Shown piece after piece: positions 32,877 to 41,449 of a stretch of 64,000 bases of DNA (position 1 is its first letter; each line of letters opens with the position of its first letter). This stretch comes from Saccharothrix sp. (GTDB taxonomy: Bacteria; Actinomycetota; Actinomycetes; Mycobacteriales; Pseudonocardiaceae): the NCBI RefSeq assembly GCF_031180885.1, contig NZ_JAPSLK010000001.1:537158-601157 (forward strand), given 5' to 3'. Made by a program: the position numbers and the translations under genes. A model generated the notes under the pieces. The model was not told the origin of the DNA. It saw only the letters and a program-made list of their open reading frames with translations, and searched no databases.

Positions 32877-33929
32877 TCACCTCGACGGCTTGGGTTCGGA
32901 CGAGTTGGAGGTCGGCGTCACCGACGCCGAGGACGACCCCGACGGCGCGCTGCTGTTCGACTGGGAGTGCAGCGGCGCGCCGGTCGGCTCGTCCTGCTGC
33001 ACGGTCGTCGTCTGCGGCGGGTTCGACGTGGTCAGGGGCGGCGCGTTGGGGTTGCGGACGCTGCCTTCCCACGGGTTGAGGCCGGTGCCGTCGGTGGCCG
33101 CGCCGACCTTGCAGTTCGCCCGGTGCGAGCCCGCCGCCCAGCTCTCCGGCGCCCGGGTGTCCCAGGTGACGACCAGGCCGCGCGCCTTGAAGTCCAGGCC
33201 GCCGGAGTACTCGGCGGCGATCCGGGCGCACTCGCCGGACAGCACCTCGTCCTGCCGCTCGACCGGCGGGAAGTCGCCCGCGGGCAGCGTCACCACGCCG
33301 ACGACCTCGAACGCGTGCGGCTTGACGCACTCGACCGGGTCGCCCACGCCGCGCGCCTCGGTGATGCCCAGGCACACGCCCGGGTCGTAGACGTCGGACT
33401 GGTCCTGCGTCTTGGCCGACCCGTACGCGGGCAGCAGCCCGCCGGCCGGTCCCGCGACCTGGAGCCCGCAGCGCAGCGTCCGCTGGCCCTCGGCCCACAG
33501 CCGCTCGCCGGGGTTGAGCGGGCCGACGGTGTACTTGCCGAACGGGTCGAACCGGCCGCCCAGGTAGTCCAGGGACGTCTTGGCGCAGTACTCCTCGCTG
33601 ATCTTCTGCCACTGCTCGTCGGTCGGGAACGGCGCCTGCGGCCCGTACCCGGCCCCGATGTCGGCCACGCCGGTGACCTCGAACATGTGCTGCGCCGCGC
33701 AGTCGACCTTGGTCACGTCGGACAGGTTCGCCCTGGTCCAGTTCAGGCAGTCGCCCGCCTGCGAGGTGTAGACCGGGTTCACGGCCGCCTCGGTGGCCCC
33801 GCCGACCGGTCCGCCGGCCACCGGCCAGGAGGTGAACGTGCTCAGGGCGAGCAGAGCGAGCGCACCGGCGAACGCGCCGAGCATGACCAAGTGGTCACCT
33901 CGACGAAACCAGCGAGCGCTCATGGACAT
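32877..33929 (-). CDS. Membrane-anchored septum formation family protein
   Basis: A 350-residue protein with one N-terminal transmembrane helix (about residues 14-34) and an extracellular part with two Cys-containing repeats ('QAGDCLNWTR...DVTKVDCAAQHMFEVTG' and 'DPGVCLGITE...PVECVKPHAFEVVGV'). This duplicated 'CL...VxCxxxHxFEV' pattern is the actinobacterial septum-formation domain. A Ser/Thr/Pro-rich tail ends the protein. The family name comes from a mycobacterial/corynebacterial link to division; the molecular role is unknown. A second ATG at 33923 is a possible start. Transcribed with the downstream zincin gene. Confidence 0.86.
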   Translation of the reverse strand: MSMSARWFRRGDHLVMLGAFAGALALLALSTFTSWPVAGGPVGGATEAAVNPVYTSQAGDCLNWTRANLSDVTKVDCAAQHMFEVTGVADIGAGYGPQAPFPTDEQWQKISEEYCAKTSLDYLGGRFDPFGKYTVGPLNPGERLWAEGQRTLRCGLQVAGPAGGLLPAYGSAKTQDQSDVYDPGVCLGITEARGVGDPVECVKPHAFEVVGVVTLPAGDFPPVERQDEVLSGECARIAAEYSGGLDFKARGLVVTWDTRAPESWAAGSHRANCKVGAATDGTGLNPWEGSVRNPNAPPLTTSNPPQTTTVQQDEPTGAPLHSQSNSSAPSGSSSASVTPTSNSSEPKPSR

Positions 33930-34049
33930 CTACTCCATGATGCCTGTGCCGACCGCGCTGCCAACCGGGCGGGTGGACTGTGTTGCTTTTGGGACACTCG
34001 TCACCCATTCGGCGGCCGATCTCTGTACCGTCCCCGCCGGGAGTGGCTG

Positions 34050-34922
34050 ATGACTGAGAACGACCGTAACGACGAGACGACGCCGCAGGCCGGCGGGCCC
34101 GCGAACCCACCGCCCTACGTGCCGCCGCCGGCGCCTCAGGGCGGGCAGCCGCCTGCGCCCGGACAGCCCGCGCCCGGACAACCCGGTGGCGCGCACCCGG
34201 CGCAACCCGGGCAGCCGGGCTTCGCGCCGAGCGGGCCGCAGCCGACACAACCCCTGCCGGGCCAGGGCGGTCCGGCTCAGGGTGGTCAGGGCCAGCCGGG
34301 GCAGCCGGGCTTCGCGCAGAGCGCGCCCCAGCCAGGCCAGGGCGGTCCCCAGGGACCCGGTGGTCCGCAGGGGTCTGGCGGTCCGCAGGGCGGCAAGCCG
34401 GTCAAGCGCGGCGAGATCCGGCAGCAGCAGCCCGGCGTCACACAGCCCCGGCCGCCGTCGGTGGCCGAGCAGCGCGCCCGCCAGCAGGCCGCCAAGCAGC
34501 AGCGCGAGGCCGCCGAAGCCGCCGCGGCCGAGGAGGCCCGCCGCCGCAAGCGGCGCAAGCGGCTGCTCATCGGCGGTGGCGTGGCCGTGGGCGTGGTCGG
34601 CGTGGTGGCCATCTGGTACGCCGTGGCCAGCCCGGACGAGGTCGAGGCGCAGTGCGTCCGCGACGACGTGGTCGTCGAGGACCAGTACTGCGACGAGAAC
34701 TACGCCCGCACCCACGGCGGCTACCACAGCAACGGCTTCATCTACATCGGCGGCAGCTCCTACCGCTACTACTACGGCGGCACGAGCGTCCCGGTCGGCC
34801 AGAAGGTCAGCGGCGGCAGCTACACGATCCCCAAGGGCGCGAACGTCACGACCAAGTCCGGCACGACGATCCAGCGCGGCGGGTTCGGCGTCTCCGGCGG
34901 CAGCAAGAGCGGGGGCAGCTGA
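34050..34922 (+). CDS. Pro/Gln/Gly-rich membrane-anchored YgiB-like protein
   Basis: A 290-residue protein starting at ATG 34050 after GGGAG. The first 115 residues are a Pro/Gln/Gly-rich disordered region, followed by an Ala/Arg-rich helix (about residues 125-165), one transmembrane helix ('LLIGGGVAVGVVGVVAIWYA') and an extracellular domain of about 95 residues with two Cys and a Gly/Tyr/Ser-rich end ('IYIGGSSYRYYYGG', finishing 'GSKSGGS'). The C-terminal part and the neighbour (YgiC-like ligase one base on) parallel E. coli YgiB-YgiC. It may be the protein that the ATP-grasp enzyme modifies or serves; this is inference from gene order. Confidence 0.72.
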   Translation: MTENDRNDETTPQAGGPANPPPYVPPPAPQGGQPPAPGQPAPGQPGGAHPAQPGQPGFAPSGPQPTQPLPGQGGPAQGGQGQPGQPGFAQSAPQPGQGGPQGPGGPQGSGGPQGGKPVKRGEIRQQQPGVTQPRPPSVAEQRARQQAAKQQREAAEAAAAEEARRRKRRKRLLIGGGVAVGVVGVVAIWYAVASPDEVEAQCVRDDVVVEDQYCDENYARTHGGYHSNGFIYIGGSSYRYYYGGTSVPVGQKVSGGSYTIPKGANVTTKSGTTIQRGGFGVSGGSKSGGS

Positions 34923-36086
34923 GTGCGCCGGGAGACCTCCGCGCCCCGGCCGAACTGGCAGCGCACCGTGTCCGAGCAGGGCCTCGTCTTCGGCGCACCC
35001 GCCCGCGCGGCCGACGGCAGCCCGCGCCCGTACTGGGACGAGTCGGCGCACTACGTCTTCGACATGAGCGACGTCCTGTCGCTGGAGGCGGACGTCGAGC
35101 TGCTGCACAGCATGTGCCTCGAAGCCGTGGACAACGTCGTGCTGACCGAGCGGTTCCGGGACTTCGGCATCCCCGAGTGGACCTGGCCCGCGATCGCCGA
35201 GTCGTGGAAGCGCCGCGACCCGCACGTCTACGGCCGGTTCGACCTGCGCTACGACGGCCGCGGCCCGGCCAAGCTGCTGGAGTACAACGCCGACACGCCG
35301 ACGTCCCTGCTGGAGGCCTCGGTCGTCCAGTGGAACTGGAAGACCGACGTGCACCCCGACGACGACCAGTGGAACTCCATCCACGAGAAGCTGGTCGAGC
35401 GGTGGGCCGAGATCGGGGCGAAGCTGCCGTCCAACGAGGTCCACTTCACCTGGTCCGGGGCCGACCCGTCCGGTGAGGACCACGTGACGGTCGCCTACCT
35501 CCAGGAGACCGCGGCCGAGGCGGGCATGAACACCGTGGGCCTGGCCATCGAGGAGATCGGCTGGGACTCGCTGCTCAACCGGTTCGTCGACCTCGAAGAG
35601 GCCCCGATGGGCACGGTCGTGAAGCTGTACCCGTGGGAGTGGGTGGTCGACGAGCAGTTCGGCCGCTTCGCGGTGGAGAGCCTGCCGGGCACCCTGTGGA
35701 TCGAGCCGCTGTGGAAGATGCTGCTCTCCAACAAGGCGCTGCTCGCGGTGCTGTGGGAGATGTACCCCGGCCACCCGAACCTCCTCCCCGCGTTCCTCGA
35801 CGAACCCAGCGTCCTCACGGAGTACGTGCGCAAGCCCCGGTTGGGTCGGGAGGGCGCGAACATCCAGATCGTGGCGCCGGGCTACGAGACCATGACCGGC
35901 GGCGTGTACGGCAAGGAAGGGTTCGTCTACCAGGCGTTCGACCCGCTGCCCGAGTTCGACGGCTACCGCCCCGCGCTGGGCGCGTGGGTCGTCGGCGACA
36001 CGGCGGCCGGGCTCGGCATCCGCGAGACGGTCGGCCTGGTGACCGACGATGGCGCGGCGTTCGTCCCGCATCGGATTGTCGAATGA
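34923..36086 (+). CDS. YgiC/YjfC-type ATP-grasp ligase (glutathionylspermidine synthase fold)
   Basis: A 387-residue ATP-grasp protein of the glutathionylspermidine synthase-like family. Recognisable segments: 'YGRFDLRYDGRGPAKLLEYN', 'SLLEASVVQWNWKTDV', 'VKLYPWEWVVDEQFG', 'KALLAVLWEMYPGHPNLLPA' and 'YVRKPRLGREGANIQIV' (ATP-binding Lys/Arg region). The fused amidase of E. coli Gsp is absent, as in YgiC. It would form an amide between a carboxylate and an amine, but the substrate is unknown. The GTG start directly follows the previous stop, and the DUF350 gene overlaps its stop, giving a three-gene operon. Confidence 0.88.
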   Translation: MRRETSAPRPNWQRTVSEQGLVFGAPARAADGSPRPYWDESAHYVFDMSDVLSLEADVELLHSMCLEAVDNVVLTERFRDFGIPEWTWPAIAESWKRRDPHVYGRFDLRYDGRGPAKLLEYNADTPTSLLEASVVQWNWKTDVHPDDDQWNSIHEKLVERWAEIGAKLPSNEVHFTWSGADPSGEDHVTVAYLQETAAEAGMNTVGLAIEEIGWDSLLNRFVDLEEAPMGTVVKLYPWEWVVDEQFGRFAVESLPGTLWIEPLWKMLLSNKALLAVLWEMYPGHPNLLPAFLDEPSVLTEYVRKPRLGREGANIQIVAPGYETMTGGVYGKEGFVYQAFDPLPEFDGYRPALGAWVVGDTAAGLGIRETVGLVTDDGAAFVPHRIVE

Positions 36087-36550
36087 ATGGAGTGGCAGTG
36101 ATCAGCGAACTCGCGTTGGACCCGGGCTTCGGCTCCGCGATCGGCCGGGGCATCGGCGCGATCGCCCTGTACGCGGTCGTCGGCCTCGCGCTGATGGTCT
36201 TCGGCTTCTACGCCATCGACTGGACGACGCCCGGCAAGCTGTCGACCCTGGTGCGCACGGGCGCCCCGAACGCGGTCATCGTGACGGCGGCGGGCCTGGT
36301 CAGCATGGCGCTGATCGTGGTGGTGGCGATCTACAGCTCCGAGGGCAAGCTGGACGAGGGGCTGCTGTCGGCCCTGATCTACGGCCTGGTCGGGATCGTG
36401 GTGCAGGTGCTCGCGGTGCGCCTGCTGGAGTGGGTGACCCGGCTGGACATCGGTTCGCTGATCGAGTCGGAGCGCTTCGCGCCGGCCAGCGCGGTCGTGG
36501 CCAGCGCCCACTTCGCCCTGGGCCTGGTGGTGGCGGTCGCCATCTCCTGA
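36083..36550 (+). CDS. DUF350 membrane protein (YjfL-like)
   Basis: A 155-residue membrane protein with four predicted helices in two similar halves ('IGAIALYAVVGLALMVFGFY' and 'SALIYGLVGIVVQVLAVRLL'). This is the DUF350 fold, typically coupled to YgiC/YjfC ligases. ATG 36083 overlaps the ligase stop (ATGA); the alternative GTG at 36098 has GGAG five bases upstream and is equally plausible. Presumed partner of the ligase in an envelope-modifying system. Confidence 0.87.
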   Translation: MNGVAVISELALDPGFGSAIGRGIGAIALYAVVGLALMVFGFYAIDWTTPGKLSTLVRTGAPNAVIVTAAGLVSMALIVVVAIYSSEGKLDEGLLSALIYGLVGIVVQVLAVRLLEWVTRLDIGSLIESERFAPASAVVASAHFALGLVVAVAIS

Positions 36551-36563
36551 CCGTTCGGGCCCG

Positions 36564-36598
36564 CCGGGCAGCACTCCGCGAGTCGGAGCGCTGCCCGG
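36564..36598 (+). terminator. Hairpin terminator after DUF350 operon
   Basis: Arms CCGGGCAGC (36564-36572) and GCTGCCCGG (36590-36598) pair, with an extra inner CCG/CGG pairing. It lies 14 bp after the stop. Confidence 0.65.
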
Positions 36599-36803
36599 TG
36601 TGCTTTCGGGCGGCTTTCCGGCGCGGCACACGCTCCGGCGTCCGGCCTTTGCCGCCGCAGGCGGCCCCGCCGAAGGCGGGTGCAGTTGGGGCTTTGCGGG
36701 GTGGCCTGGGAGGGGGTGGGCGGGTGGACACCCACCGGCGGCAAAGCCCACCCGCGATCCGCCACCCGACCAACTGACCCAGCCCCGGCGAACCCCGCCG
36801 CCC

Positions 36804-36857
36804 CCGAGCCGCCACCGCCGAGCCGCCACCGCCGAGCCGCCACCGCCGAGCCGCCCA
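36804..36857. repeat. 14-bp tandem repeat, nearly four units
   Basis: The unit CCGAGCCGCCACCG is repeated in perfect register three times, followed by a partial fourth. Confidence 0.85.
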
Positions 36858-36920
36858 CCGCAGTTCCAGCCGTCGCAGCCACGGCCTAGGTCCGGCGCTC
36901 AGGCCCGCGCTCCTGTCCCG

Positions 36921-37000
36921 GGCGTGGCCTCCGGCCCCCGTCTCGATCGTCCCACGTGGCACCGACAGAAACCGCCCCTCGGAGTCCGCTCGACAGTCGG
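36921..37000 (+). repeat. Dispersed intergenic repeat family A, copy 3
   Basis: GCGTGGCCTCCGGCCCCCGT followed by CTCGATCGTCCCACG is identical over 35 bp to the copy at 48641. The 3' part (ACCGACAG ... CGGAGTCCGCTCGACAGTCGG) resembles the distal part of copy 1. It lies upstream of the HAD gene. Confidence 0.72.
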
Positions 37001-37132
37001 CAGGCGGTTCGTTTCCCCCGTCCGGGTATGGTGGGCGCGCCGGAGGGCGACCGCGTCCCCCGGCGGCTCGCGCTTGGCAGCGCAACACCTGCCTCTCCGC
37101 ACCGGACCAGGGAAGATAGGGGGGTCACCGCG

Positions 37133-39775
37133 ATGACCGAGGTCGCGGACACCAGTCGACACGCTCTGCTCGAAGACGTCCACCGGATGATCGCCGACCG
37201 GTCGTGCGAGGTTCTCTCGCTGGACATCTTCGACACCGTGCTCTGGCGTCGGGTACCCCGTCCGGCCGACGTGTTCGGCATCCTCGGGGCCCGGCTGCGC
37301 GCCGCGGGCCTCTGCCCGGACTGGGTCACCGACGCCACCTTCCGGCGCATGCGGCACACCGCCGAGGAGAAGTCCCGGCACGGCCGCGACGCCCTGGGCA
37401 CCGAGGTGTCGCTGTTCGACATCTGGCGCGCCATGCCGACGGACGTGTTCGACAAGGCGCTGCTCGAAGAGCTGGTCCAGGCCGAGATCGAGGTCGAGCG
37501 CGAGTTCACCGTCGTCGACCTGGACATCGCGGGCGTCATCGCCCAGGCCCGCAAGCACGACGTGCCGATCATCCTGGTCTCGGACACCTACTTCACCGCC
37601 GAGCACCTGTCCTACCTGCTCGACCGGCCCGAGCTGGACGGCTTGAAGGACGCCCAGGTCTTCCGGTCCCACCAGCACGGCCTGGACAAGGCCAACGGGC
37701 TGTTCGAGATCGTCCTCAAGCAGCTCAACCTCAGCCCCGAGCAGGTCCTGCACGTGGGCGACAACGAGGTGGCCGACTACGAGGTGCCCACCGAGCTGGG
37801 CCTGCGCACCGTCCACTTCCGCCGCCTCGACGAGCCCTACGCCGTCGTGCTGGAGCGGGAGAACGAGTCGCTGCACCCGTTCGGCCCCTACGCCGAGAAC
37901 CTGCACACCACGCACGGCGACTTCGGCATCACCAGCCTGCGCGCCAAGACCCTCGCGACCGCGGCGGCGGACAGCGGGTCCGGGCGCGACACCGCGTTCC
38001 GGTTCGGCGCGGCCGTCCTCGGGCCGGTGCTGACCGGGTTCGCCGAATGGGTCGCGTGGCGGGCGCACCAGACCGGCACGCGGGTGCTGTGGTGCCCGAT
38101 GCGCGAGGGCGAACTGCTGTCCAAGCTGGTCAACAACGCCGCCCAGGTGCGCGGCTGGGACGTCGAGGCCAAGCCGATCTGGCTGTCCCGCCACGTCACC
38201 TCGCTGGCCGCGCTGGAGCACTTCGACACCGACTCGGTCCACGAGTTCATCCGCCGCAGCTACCACCTGTCCGTGCGGCAGCTGCTGTCCGTGCTGACGC
38301 TGCGCTCCGGCGAGGTCCCGAGCCTGGCCAACGACCTGGACACGATCGTCGACAACGGCGGCATCGCCGAGCGGGTCGCGATCGCGCTCACCGAGACCCC
38401 GCACATCCAGAACCGCCTCAAGGCCACCTTCACCGCGGCCCGCGAGCGGCTCATCCGCTACCTGCGCACCACCGGCGCCCTCGACGGCGACGACCTCACC
38501 CTGGTCGACCTGGGCTGGGGCGGCACCATCCAGCTCCAGCTGGCCAAGGCGCTGCGCATCGCCGAGATCGACCTGCGCCCGGCGGGCCTGTACCTGGCCA
38601 CCGACGACCGGTCCGTGCGCACCTACCTGGCGGGCCTGCGCGCCGAGGGCTACCTGGCGCAGGCCGGCCACCCGGTCGACGTCGCGTCGACCATCGTGCG
38701 CAGCCCCGAGGTGCTGGAGCAGTGCGTCAACGCGCTGTGCGGCTCCCTGATCGGCTTCACCGAGGACAGCCAGCCCGTCCTGGGCCGCGTCTCGGAGTCG
38801 CAGACCCAGAACACCGAGCGCCTGGCCGCGCAGGAGGGCATCCTCGCGTTCCAGCGCCAGTGGAACCGCTACGTGCGCACCAACCCAGGCTGGCCGGAGC
38901 TGGTCAGCGAGCCGGCCGCCAAGGACCGCCTGGCCAACATCCTGGTGTCCGCCCTGAAGGCGCCGACCGCCGAGGAGGCCTCGGTGTTCGGCAACTGGGC
39001 GCACGAGGACAACTTCGGCTCGTCCGTGGTCACCATGGTCGTCCCCGAGGACCTGCGGGCCGCGATCCCGTACCTGTCGCCGGCCGACCTGGAAGACCTG
39101 CACATGCGCGACTCGTTCTGGCCCGCCCTGCTGGCGGCGTCGGACACCGGTCTCGCCGCGGCCAGCCGCGCGCTCAACCTGGGCGCCGTGAGCCGGGACG
39201 TGTTCGAGTCCTCCGGCGAGCCGTTCGAGACCCGCCTGCGCTACCGCACCGTCGACGACCGCTGGCGCGACGCGGGCCGCAAGCGGGTCCGCATCAACCA
39301 CAACGGCCTGTCGTTCGCGCGCCTGCGGTTCGAGCACCACGACACCGTCGACGTGTCGCTGGCGATCCCCGGCCGGCCCGCCGTGGTCCGCGTCGACTGG
39401 ATCGAGGCGCGGGTCATCGCGAACGGCCGCCACCGCGAGGAGCCGCTGCGCTGGGAGACGCCGGAGGACTTCGCCGGCCTGACCTTCGCCGAGTGCCGCT
39501 GGCTGGGCGGCAACCTGGTCGAGTTCGACTCGCCGCACGCCGCGATCTGGCTGCCGCTGGCCTCGCGCGCCGGTGGCCTGGTGTCCTCGGGCACGGTCAC
39601 CGTGGCGTTCTCGATGCTGCCGCAGTCGCTGTCGAACCTGGCGCCGAAAATGCCGCCCGCCAACCGGATCGCGCGTATTACGGGGCGTTTGCGGGAGGAG
39701 TACCGTGCCCACGGCGCCACGGGTGTGGCGGCCGGGGCGGCGCGTGTCGCCATCCGCAAACTGGGAGGCAGTTGA
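37133..39775 (+). CDS. Large HAD-superfamily protein of glycan locus
   Basis: An 880-residue protein. The N-terminal 220 residues are a HAD phosphatase-like domain: motif I 'VLSLDIFDTVLWRR' (Asp nucleophile region), motif II 'IILVSDTYFTAEHL', and motif IV 'VLHVGDNEVADYEVPTELG'. The remaining 650 residues match the long C-terminal region of COG5610-type HAD proteins found in O-antigen and capsule loci, with the distinctive 'LTLVDLGWGGTIQLQLAKAL'. The reaction is unknown, possibly on a sugar-phosphate or lipid-linked glycan. ATG 37133 starts cleanly at the conserved N-terminus. The stop overlaps the methyltransferase start by one base (TGATG). Confidence 0.78.
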   Translation: MTEVADTSRHALLEDVHRMIADRSCEVLSLDIFDTVLWRRVPRPADVFGILGARLRAAGLCPDWVTDATFRRMRHTAEEKSRHGRDALGTEVSLFDIWRAMPTDVFDKALLEELVQAEIEVEREFTVVDLDIAGVIAQARKHDVPIILVSDTYFTAEHLSYLLDRPELDGLKDAQVFRSHQHGLDKANGLFEIVLKQLNLSPEQVLHVGDNEVADYEVPTELGLRTVHFRRLDEPYAVVLERENESLHPFGPYAENLHTTHGDFGITSLRAKTLATAAADSGSGRDTAFRFGAAVLGPVLTGFAEWVAWRAHQTGTRVLWCPMREGELLSKLVNNAAQVRGWDVEAKPIWLSRHVTSLAALEHFDTDSVHEFIRRSYHLSVRQLLSVLTLRSGEVPSLANDLDTIVDNGGIAERVAIALTETPHIQNRLKATFTAARERLIRYLRTTGALDGDDLTLVDLGWGGTIQLQLAKALRIAEIDLRPAGLYLATDDRSVRTYLAGLRAEGYLAQAGHPVDVASTIVRSPEVLEQCVNALCGSLIGFTEDSQPVLGRVSESQTQNTERLAAQEGILAFQRQWNRYVRTNPGWPELVSEPAAKDRLANILVSALKAPTAEEASVFGNWAHEDNFGSSVVTMVVPEDLRAAIPYLSPADLEDLHMRDSFWPALLAASDTGLAAASRALNLGAVSRDVFESSGEPFETRLRYRTVDDRWRDAGRKRVRINHNGLSFARLRFEHHDTVDVSLAIPGRPAVVRVDWIEARVIANGRHREEPLRWETPEDFAGLTFAECRWLGGNLVEFDSPHAAIWLPLASRAGGLVSSGTVTVAFSMLPQSLSNLAPKMPPANRIARITGRLREEYRAHGATGVAAGAARVAIRKLGGS

Positions 39776-40854
39776 TGAGCCTGCTCGTGGACATTATCGG
39801 CAGCCGGGAAGACCCGCACTCCCAAGCGCGTGCGGCTCGCAAACAGCCGTTGCTGCTGCACTCGATGTCGACGTTCCGCGAGCTGTTCGCCGTCGTGTTC
39901 GCGCACCGCGAGATCGAGACGGTCGTCGAGGTCGGTGTCGAGTCGGGCCAGGTCAGCTCGATCTACACCGACCTGGGCGCGTCCGCGGTCCACTGCGTCG
40001 ACCCGCACCCGACCGACGAGCTGCGCGCCACCCTGTCGGGCAACGACAAGCTGCACCTGGTGGAGAAGCGGTCGCCGGAGGTCCTGGCGGAGCTGCCGCA
40101 CGCCCAGCTGTACGTGCTCGACGGCGACCACAACTACGCCGTGGTACGCGCCGAGATCGGCTGGATCATGCGCAACGTGCCGGACGCGGTCATCGCGATG
40201 CACGACGTCCTGTGGCCGTGCGCGCGCCGCGACCTGTACTACGAACCGTCCCCGCTGAGAGGCGAGGACAAGCACGAGTCGTCGTCCGACGGCCCCACCA
40301 TCAGCCACGACGGCCTCACCCCGGCGGGACTCGTCGGCCTGGGCGCGTTCACCTGGGCGGAGAAGGCGGGCGGCGAGCGCAACGGCGTGCTGACCGCCGT
40401 CGAGGACGCGATCGCCGAGGAGGAGGGCGACTGGCGCTTCGAGGTCGTGCCCGCGGTGTACGGGTTCGGCCTGCTGATGCGCGCGGACGCCCCCGGGGCG
40501 GCGAAGATCCGCAAGGACCTCAAGCCGTACACGTCGTCGGAGCTGATCGCGAAGCTGGAGAACAACCGGGTCGCGCTCTACACGCGCGTGCTGGAGATGC
40601 AGTACGAGGCTGTGGCGCACGCGGACGATGCCGATCGACTGGCGGAGACCATCGCGGCCCAGCGGCACGAGATCGCGGCCCTGAGGGGCGAGGTCGAGCA
40701 CCTGCGTAGGGAGACCGACCACCTGCGGGACGCGAACGCGCGGTTGGAGCAGGAGCTGCGGGACCCGCTGTCGGTGCGGGAGCCGAGTTTCGGGTCGGCG
40801 ATCAACCACTTGGGGCGGGCTACGGCGGCTCGGCTGCGGAAGGCCCGGCAGTGA
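39775..40854 (+). CDS. Class I SAM-dependent methyltransferase with C-terminal coiled coil
   Basis: A 359-residue protein. The Rossmann core appears as 'IETVVEVGVESGQVSSIYTD' (motif I, GxxxG variant), 'AVHCVDPHPTDELRA', 'AQLYVLDGDHNYAVVRAEI' and 'DAVIAMHDVLWP', the pattern of Methyltransf_24 and cephalosporin-hydroxylase-like proteins. The last 80 residues form a heptad-like coiled coil ('RHEIAALRGEVEHLRRETDH'), suggesting oligomerisation or docking, possibly onto the co-translated HAD protein. The substrate is likely a surface sugar. A strong terminator follows. Confidence 0.8.
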   Translation: MSLLVDIIGSREDPHSQARAARKQPLLLHSMSTFRELFAVVFAHREIETVVEVGVESGQVSSIYTDLGASAVHCVDPHPTDELRATLSGNDKLHLVEKRSPEVLAELPHAQLYVLDGDHNYAVVRAEIGWIMRNVPDAVIAMHDVLWPCARRDLYYEPSPLRGEDKHESSSDGPTISHDGLTPAGLVGLGAFTWAEKAGGERNGVLTAVEDAIAEEEGDWRFEVVPAVYGFGLLMRADAPGAAKIRKDLKPYTSSELIAKLENNRVALYTRVLEMQYEAVAHADDADRLAETIAAQRHEIAALRGEVEHLRRETDHLRDANARLEQELRDPLSVREPSFGSAINHLGRATAARLRKARQ

Positions 40855-40895
40855 GGCGAGCGTTGAGTCCGGCATTGAGTCGGTAGTGGTGATGG

Positions 40896-40928
40896 AACGG
40901 CCGGTGGTCCTGGGGACCACCGGCCGTT
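40896..40928 (+). terminator. Intrinsic terminator after methyltransferase gene
   Basis: A 15-bp perfect stem (AACGGCCGGTGGTCC / GGACCACCGGCCGTT) with a 3-base loop, ending in a short T-run (TTTT). It lies 41 bp after the stop. Confidence 0.9.
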
Positions 40929-41449
40929 TTGTGTGTGCTGGGCGCGACGGGCGTGAGGTGAGCGGCGGGTCGGCCCTGGGTCGGTCCTGGGGCGGCGCGT
41001 GTGGGGCTTGTGGGGCATGTGGGGCGTGTGGGGTGGAGCGGGTGGAGTCGAGCGGGTGGAGTGGGTGGTGGCGTTGGGTGGTTGGGTCGCGTTGGGCATC
41101 CCCACCCACCACCCCCGCCAAGCCACCCCAGCAAAAGCCACCAAGAGCACCCGCCTGCGGCGGCCGGCACGGCCCGGCTCCGCCGGGGTCGTGCGACCCG
41201 AGCGCGCAGCGCTCGGGTCAGCGCGCGAAGCGCGCTTGGCGCGCAGCGCCTGGCTTGTGCCAGGGTGGCCTGGCGGGGGTGGTGGGTGGGGATGTCCAAC
41301 GCGACCCAACCACCCAAACCCTCAGCCCACCCCACCCAGACACCCGCCCAGGGCACGCGACCGAGCAGCCCCGCCTGCGCAGGCCCGCCCAAGGCCGGCC
41401 GCTCCGAGGCCTGCACGCCCCTGCTCCAGCCCTCCCCGGCACCCCGCGC
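40929..41449. other. Convergent spacer dominated by an inverted repeat
   Basis: About 520 bp between the terminator and the end of the DUF2142 gene. It holds GGGGC(A/T)TGTGG-type short repeats (41000-41040), the 53-bp inverted repeat, and nested GCGC hairpins (41205-41250). No ORF with plausible codon use was found. Confidence 0.6.
41076..41313. repeat. 53-bp inverted repeat with 132-bp loop
   Basis: The left arm 41076-41128 and right arm 41261-41313 are reverse complements at 51 of 53 positions (starting GGGTGGTTGGGTCGCGTTGG on the left). The loop contains small GCGC-rich hairpins. It is placed between convergent genes. No transposase is present. Confidence 0.88.

Larger units (their letters stand above)
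36599..37132. other. Long spacer with hairpins, 14-bp repeats and repeat A
   Basis: More than 500 bp without a supportable gene. It contains short GC hairpins at 36640-36780 (including GGGCTTTGC / GCAAAGCCC arms at about 36686 and 36745), a 14-bp tandem repeat at 36804-36857, and repeat A at 36921-37000. The promoter of the downstream HAD gene should lie in 37000-37130. Confidence 0.6.
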
